In this document: positions 58,581 through 64,000 of the stretch, one piece after another
Numbering within the stretch: position 1 is the first letter of the stretch
Layout of the letters: the number at the start of each line of letters is the position of its first letter
NCBI GenBank assembly: GCA_029959085.1
Contig: JARWIR010000018.1
Coordinates: 4,216,001 to 4,280,000 of the forward strand
From: Nemophila menziesii
Lineage: Eukaryota; Streptophyta; Magnoliopsida; Boraginales; Hydrophyllaceae
Reading direction: 5' to 3'
DNA: 64,000 bases
Position numbers and translations under genes: made by a program
The notes under the pieces: model-generated
Told to the model about the DNA's origin: nothing
What the model saw: the letters and a program-made list of their open reading frames with translations, nothing else
The model's database searches: none

Positions 58581-58885
58581 GGTCATTAGAGAGTGATTGA
58601 GACGATTTGATGATTCGATCCAAATCACTACCCATAAGATATAAACCGGATACAAATAATTGAAACCGCCTTTATTAGCCGGAAATATAACATCCTTTAA
58701 ACCAATCATGTTCTTATGTTTGGGATAGCGAAGAAGAGTCAATTCGCACAAAGTCTTTAATGTGTCTATCTTTTTACCAACAATATTTTGTATCTTCTTA
58801 ATCACAACTATCTCGGTTGTTTCTCTATTTGTAGTAGAACATACTATACCTAAGCTCCTTGTCCAACTAATGTGGCCCATAAGTT
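58581..58885 (-). pseudogene. Unit 3: captured MAP-kinase fragment (antisense)
   Basis: The longest open copy, in a frame running 58880-58545: 'LGIVCSTTNRETTEIVVIKK', 'IQNIVGKKIDTLKTLCEL', 'LLRYPKHKNMIGLKDVIF'. The Gly-rich loop is damaged by a missing base near 58850. Similarity ends at the 'SLSND' position as in the other units. Confidence 0.8.
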
Positions 58886-59011
58886 TTTCCTTTTTCTATA
58901 GGTATAAGAATAATATATTATTATATTTGTGTATTTATAGAGGCAGAGGTGTGAAAAATGAAAATAATCCAAATAGATGTAATAATCATAATAATTTTGA
59001 AATATTTTTTT

Positions 59012-61500
59012 TTTGTTATTTCAGTGTAGGATTAGGGATGACAACAATTTTCAGTTAAATATATTAAAAATTTCTAAATAATACCAAACATATATGAAAA
59101 CAATTTAAAAATATATACAAAATTTGATTGGTTTTTTATTAAATTGAAAATTTGTTATAAAATCTTACATTTGAATTTTGTTTTAGTGTATGAATATATT
59201 TTTTTACCTATATTATCATAAATAACCATCTGTTACACTTTTCAAAGTCATAAACTAATGATTTTAACGATGGTCATAGACTTTTCAATTTTGTTTTTTT
59301 ACCGTAACCATTGTGACCATAGAGATATGTTCTGAATACCCCCATAAATTTATTAAAATTTTGATATATATTTTTTGAGTTTTTATGTAAATTATCTGAC
59401 TAATTTTTATGTTTAAGAGTTTTTAACTACTTGGTTACTACATTGCTTGGTCATTTATGTTTCAAGATATTTATAAGTTTAATATCTTTTATTAATTATA
59501 TATTTTTTGTTTTAAAGTTTTTATTTCATAAATGATATTATTAGTAGTTAATTTAGATTCTAGTCGCAAAATTAATAAAGAAAGTAAAAAGTACCAACAT
59601 TAGTTATGGAAGATTAAACAATAACAAAGTATAAAATATAATAGGTTAATTAGTCCGTTTGAAATATAAAAAATCAAATAATCATTAAATAACAAACTTA
59701 ACAATGTTAAAGATACACTTTGAATCACAATAACGATTTATTTTATTTACCTTTTAGATAATTATGTGAAACAGATCTACATTATCTAAATCATGCATAA
59801 TATCTTATTATTTCATAAGTATAATGCAAAACATGTAATTGACATCACATATACACCTGTTTCGCGCATGATGGATTGATTAACATAGAACGTCACATTG
59901 TTTATCGTACTTAACACGTGTAACCTAAACTGATCAACATAGTGGAATATGAACGCAAAGTTTATTGACATAGTAGAACACGCCAATTTGATCAAGGCTG
60001 TCAAATGATGTACAGTACATTGTTCAAAACCATAGAAATATTCACATCAGATTGATTTACATAGTCGAAACGTGCACGACACATTGATCGACATGATTGA
60101 AACATGCACGATACATTGATTAACAGAGTAGGATCAACTCTAAAAAATATTACTAAAATGTCTGTTTTCATGTTATTATATTGGCCTAACACAGTAATTT
60201 TACAAATATTTTTAAGACTTGGTTCCACTACCTTAATCAATTTGTCGTACACGTTTCAAGTATGTCGATCAATGTGTCATGAACATTTCGACTATGTGAA
60301 TCAATATGATAAGAATATTTCTATGGTTTTGAACAATGTATCGTACATCGTTTGACATCGTTGATCAATCTGTCGTGCATGGTTCAACTATATCAACCAA
60401 CTTTGCGTGCATATTCCACTATGTTGATCAGTTTAGGTTACACGTGTTGAACACGACAATCAATGTGATGTTCTATGATAATCAATCCATCGTGCGTGAA
60501 ACAGGTGTATATGTGATATCAATTACGTGTTTTACATTATACTTATGAAATAATAAATATTAAACGTGATTTGGATAGAATAGATTTATTTCACATAATT
60601 ATCTAATAGGTAATTAAATCATTATTATGATTCAAAGTGTATCTTTAACAATCTTAAGTTTGTTATTTTATGATTATTCGATTTTTTATTTTTCAAAGTG
60701 ATTAGTTAACCTATTATATTTTCGAACGTTGTAATTATTTAATCTTCCATAAATAATTTTTGTACCTTTTTTCTTTATTTGAACTTATAAATATCTTGAA
60801 TCATGAATGACATGTAATGTAGTGATCAAGTAGTTATAAACTCTCAATCATAAAAATTAGTAAGATAATTTACACAAAAAATTAAATATGTTATCCAAAC
60901 CCAAAATAAAGAATTTCACAATTTTTTCAAATTATGGGAGTACTCAGAACATATCTATATGGTCCGGTTTGTCACCTATCCCATTTAGTGATGGATATGG
61001 TTACGGTAAAAAACCAAAACTGATGGTAGATAAATTGACTAAAATTGATTTTATATCCGTTGTTAAAATTATTAGCTTATCCCTTTAAAAATTGTAACAG
61101 ATGGTTAAATCCGGTAGGTTGTGGTTTTAAATTAAAATAAAATGAATAAATCGAAAACCATTTATATCATCTATATGTTCATAATTTATATAAACTATGT
61201 AAAAAATATATATTAAAATAAAGATCAAATATTAGATTAAACCAACTAAATAACAAATATCTAATTTAATTAAAACTCAATAAATTTTGCATATATGTTA
61301 AAAAAATTCAGATATGTTTGGTATTATTTCAGAAATTTTTAATATATTTATAGAGTTATAAATTTTTTATGGTTAAAAATCGCAAAACCTTTCTAAATTT
61401 GTTTAGGATTTTTAATAAAATAAATGGTTATAACTATATTTTTTGGTTTTTTAATTTTTTTTAAACAATTGGCATCCCTAATCCCACCATGAAATCACAA
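59012..61500. repeat. Unit 3: foldback palindrome of about 2.49 kb
   Basis: Same architecture. Here the mirror relation is clearest: the frame on + at 60336-60548 and the frame on - at 59813-60004 translate to near-identical peptides ('NFACIFHYVDQFRLHVLNT' against 'NFAFIFHYVDQFRLHVLST'). About 100 bases are deleted at 60780 relative to the other units. Confidence 0.75.
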
Positions 61501-61804
61501 TAAACATATGGAAAGTTCTTTTACAACTACCTCCATTTTTTTTACTTGAAAAAGTAATTGCCTAATTATTCTAATAAGATGTGTTTTGTTAATATGATTA
61601 ATTGAGGTGACAATATCTTTTATAGTTATATTTTATTCTTTAGGGAATAATATTTTCTCTCTATGTTCTAAAAGGATTACTTTAATTTTATTTGTCTTTT
61701 ATATATTTAATTGCCTTTTTTGAATTTCCTTTCCTTTCTTACGTGACTCCGACTACCTCATGGGCCACCATAGCGCTGCCACCAGCTCTTCAATTCCGGG
61801 GATG
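61501..61804 (+). other. Unit 3: sequence between foldback and LTR
   Basis: Colinear with 34935-35241. No gene. Confidence 0.5.
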
Positions 61805-63371
61805 TGATGTCTCCCATTTTGTTCTAAATATAAGCCCTTTACATCATTTTAGGTAAATATTATACTTATTTGCTAGACTTGTATGCTTATTTCGTTGTAT
61901 TATATTTTCTCCGCTTGGAATTATGATATTTCATTTTTAGAGCTTTTGTGCGGTAATTCGTTTGTTTTTAGTACAAAGTTCATAGGTCCATGGATGCTAT
62001 GGAGCACTAATACAAGGATGAGAATTTAGAATTAAAGTCTTAGATCGAGCGGAGGAGTCAAAAGCAAGAAAAAGATTTCCCAAAGATATAACTAAAAGAG
62101 CTTAATCTGGAAGGTTGTTACTAATTGCTAATTTTGAGCCACTTAGCCACTTAGCCACTAATTCAGCCTTAGAACCCTGAAATAAGGAAGCTGCATTTTT
62201 TAGTTAGGAAGATTTGGGGACTGGAAGCAGGTGATTTGGAGTTGAGACGCAAAAGTTACGACCGTTTTACCAACAATTGTACATAAGTTATGGGATTCAT
62301 GGGATGGACTTGGGCTTTTTATAATTTAACTTATTATTTAAAAAAACCCCAATCCGACTGTGCTACTGTAAATAGGTCTTATGACCTCCTTTTTAGAAAC
62401 ATGCCATTACATTTTCATTCCACGCAAAATTACAAGTCAGAGTAGAAGGTAGAAGAGGAAGCTAGAGCTGGAGAATTCATATTCCTCCATTAACAGCCAA
62501 ATCCAACGCCTCAATTAGGCTTTCTATTCTATTTTTGAAATTTAGAATAATTTTTTTTTATTTCAGTTTTTCTTTCGAACATTAGTTAAATTATTCAGTA
62601 CTTGAGAATCGCAAATAACGGGTCGAAGCCCTAGTTAATTAACTTCTATTTTTAAATTTGGGATTTTACGATTTAATCTGAGTTGGGAACTTATTATTGA
62701 ATATTATTTTGAGATTGTTTATTTTTTTATGATTAATTAGAAATAAGTTTTAGTAATTAGGCTATTCACTTTAGTTGCGAAGTGATCATCCGACCGGGGG
62801 GGGGGTTGATTACAGAATTAGGTAATATCTGTGTGATGTTCGTTACTGACCGACATGCTTGACTAATCACATAGCCAAGGAGGTAAGGATCTTCACATTT
62901 GTAAGTAAAGTTGCTACCTTAGAGGGGCTTGTCTTACCGTATGTTAGATCCTAGATCCAACCGACAGGAGGCTAGGAGATATTAGAGGTCCCGACTAATA
63001 ATTATATGACAATTCTACCCTTAAACGAAATAGTAATTTTATTAACTTAGGTGGATTCCCTTGCGAGACTCAAGTACATCTCTCATTCTTGCGTCCAACC
63101 TTATTTACTTGCATGATTTCTTTTAGTTAATTCTTTAAGCAGTTTACTTTATTGCATCTTTAATCCTTAGACAAAACCAAACAAAAATCTTATCATTTTA
63201 TTTTTCTGTTTAACAATTAATTCTACTATTCCGACTAATACTAATGTTATAACTAGCCGTCTTAGAGAAAAAATTCATATTATTTACACATTAGTTAGAA
63301 CGACTCATGCACTTGCAGGTAGTGTCCCTCTCATTTAGGGTGGTCATTTTATCACACACCACGAGACACCA
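61805..63371 (+). repeat. Array LTR 3 (1567 bp)
   Basis: TGATGTCTCCC to GACACCA. It has both segments that LTR 1 or LTR 2 lost singly. Confidence 0.85.
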
Positions 63372-63377
63372 AGTTTT

Positions 63378-63395
63378 TGGCGCCGCTGCCGGGGA
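63378..63395 (+). other. Unit 4 primer-binding site
   Basis: TGGCGCCGCTGCCGGGGA. This copy has CTGCC where the other array units have CTGTC, so it matches the tRNA better. Confidence 0.85.
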
Positions 63396-63607
63396 CGGTA
63401 GCGTGTGACCCTGGTGTTAATCCTTTAGTTGTTTAATTGTTATTTTTATTTTTCAGTTTTACGCTTTTTTTTGTTCTTCCTTTCTCAGGTTTTACAGTTT
63501 TGGTGTATGCTCAATAACCCCGAGATATTAGTTAGACTTCAAAACAAAAGAAAGAAAGAAGAAAAGAAGCAAATGAGAAGGAAAAGAGATTAGCCAGAAA
63601 AGCATAA

Positions 63608-64000
63608 ATGGCTAATGTTGGTCCTCCAGATATTAATGTCCCAAGATACAGAACAGATTCGGGTATGTTAGCTCAATTCCAAAACTTTGGAAATTTTCGT
63701 GGAGCAGGTGGAGATGACGCAATTCGTGCAGTATAGAAATTTATGCAAATATATGATGCGTATATAACGCAAGGTGTAACAAGAGAACATATGTATTATG
63801 CAAATTTCAGATTTTTTGTGATAAACGCAGCGACTGTATGGCATGATTCACAAGAACCCGGATCAATCACGAATTGGGATGAGCTACAAACTGCGTTATT
63901 TGATCGTTATTATACGAGAAACATGAGACTGAACGCACAAATCGAGTTTACATCATTTGAACAAAATTAAGGTGAATCTGTAGGCAATTGTTTGTCAAAA
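63608..64000 (+). pseudogene. gag: Unit 4: gag start, cut by the window edge
   Basis: ATG 63608 is followed by 'MANVGPPDINVPRYRTDSG', in which 126 bases of the other units are missing. The shared TAG is at 63734 and the shared TAA at 63968. The unit continues beyond the window. Confidence 0.75.

Larger units (their letters stand above)
27011..64000 (+). mobile_element. Tandem array of a dead composite Athila element (period about 13.3 kb)
   Basis: TTTGATGAG and the RT sequence after it recur at 27011, 40292 and 53632. LTR starts recur at 35242, 48557 and 61805 (spacings 13,315 and 13,248). Between LTRs lie gag, PR, RT, RNase H, a LINE fragment, an antisense MAPK fragment and a foldback, always in the same order. 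All copies share inactivating lesions, for example TAG replacing Gln after 'GAVLG' (27375, 40656, 53996) and TAG in gag (37280, 50622, 63734). The array starts inside RT at 27011 and runs off the window. Confidence 0.9.

Overview
The window is plant nuclear DNA, most likely from the repeat-rich, AT-rich heterochromatin of a eudicot. Almost all of it is retrotransposon. The dominant type is the Athila branch of Ty3/gypsy LTR elements. The signs are LTRs starting TGATGT and ending in CACCA, a primer-binding site matching the 3' end of tRNA-Asp, a gag with a CX2CX4HX4C knuckle, an Athila-type pol, and an extra ORF between pol and the 3' LTR. I see no rRNA, tRNA, CRISPR or bacterial-type gene, and no convincing intact host gene. 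The species cannot be named from this sequence alone.

Layout, left half. 1-6987 is element A (+ strand): the end of a 5' LTR, a PBS, a gag with in-frame stops, no pol, a block of paired 12-bp palindromes, an ORF2 relic, a PPT and a full 3' LTR. It abuts, and probably sits inside, an older minus-strand LTR (6988-8199) followed by a decayed integrase (8401-9600; element C). 9601-12327 holds AT-rich DNA, a 191-bp MITE with 9-bp target duplications, a coiled-coil pseudogene and the end of a CACTA (En/Spm) transposon. The CACTA is cut off at 12328 by element B. Element B (- strand, 12328-21252) keeps its 3' LTR, PPT, an open ORF2 (438 aa), a palindrome block and an open RT-RNase H-integrase frame of 1092 aa. 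Its gag, protease and 5' LTR are missing.

Middle. 22323-27010 is a large imperfect inverted repeat carrying three copies of a small cold-shock-domain (CSD) gene. Two lie head to tail in the left arm, one of them split by a 1.08-kb probable hAT insertion. One lies in the right arm, pointing the opposite way. A 25-bp-stem hairpin marks the centre.

Right half. 27011-64000 is a tandem array with a period of about 13.3 kb, arranged internal-LTR-internal-LTR-internal-LTR-internal. Three LTRs are visible (35242-36791, 48557-50133, 61805-63371). Each full unit carries a dead gag-PR-RT-RNase H, a 5'-truncated LINE fragment where integrase should be, an antisense MAP-kinase fragment, and a foldback palindrome of about 2.5 kb. 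The units share the same stop codons, deletions and nested insertions. The array therefore grew by duplication of one already dead composite element, not by repeated transposition.

No metabolic or regulatory pathway is encoded. The most interesting signals are the captured MAPK fragment, the CSD inverted repeat, the paired palindromes at the same site in two diverged elements, and a polypurine-like motif repeated in conserved order through the 3' halves of elements A and B.
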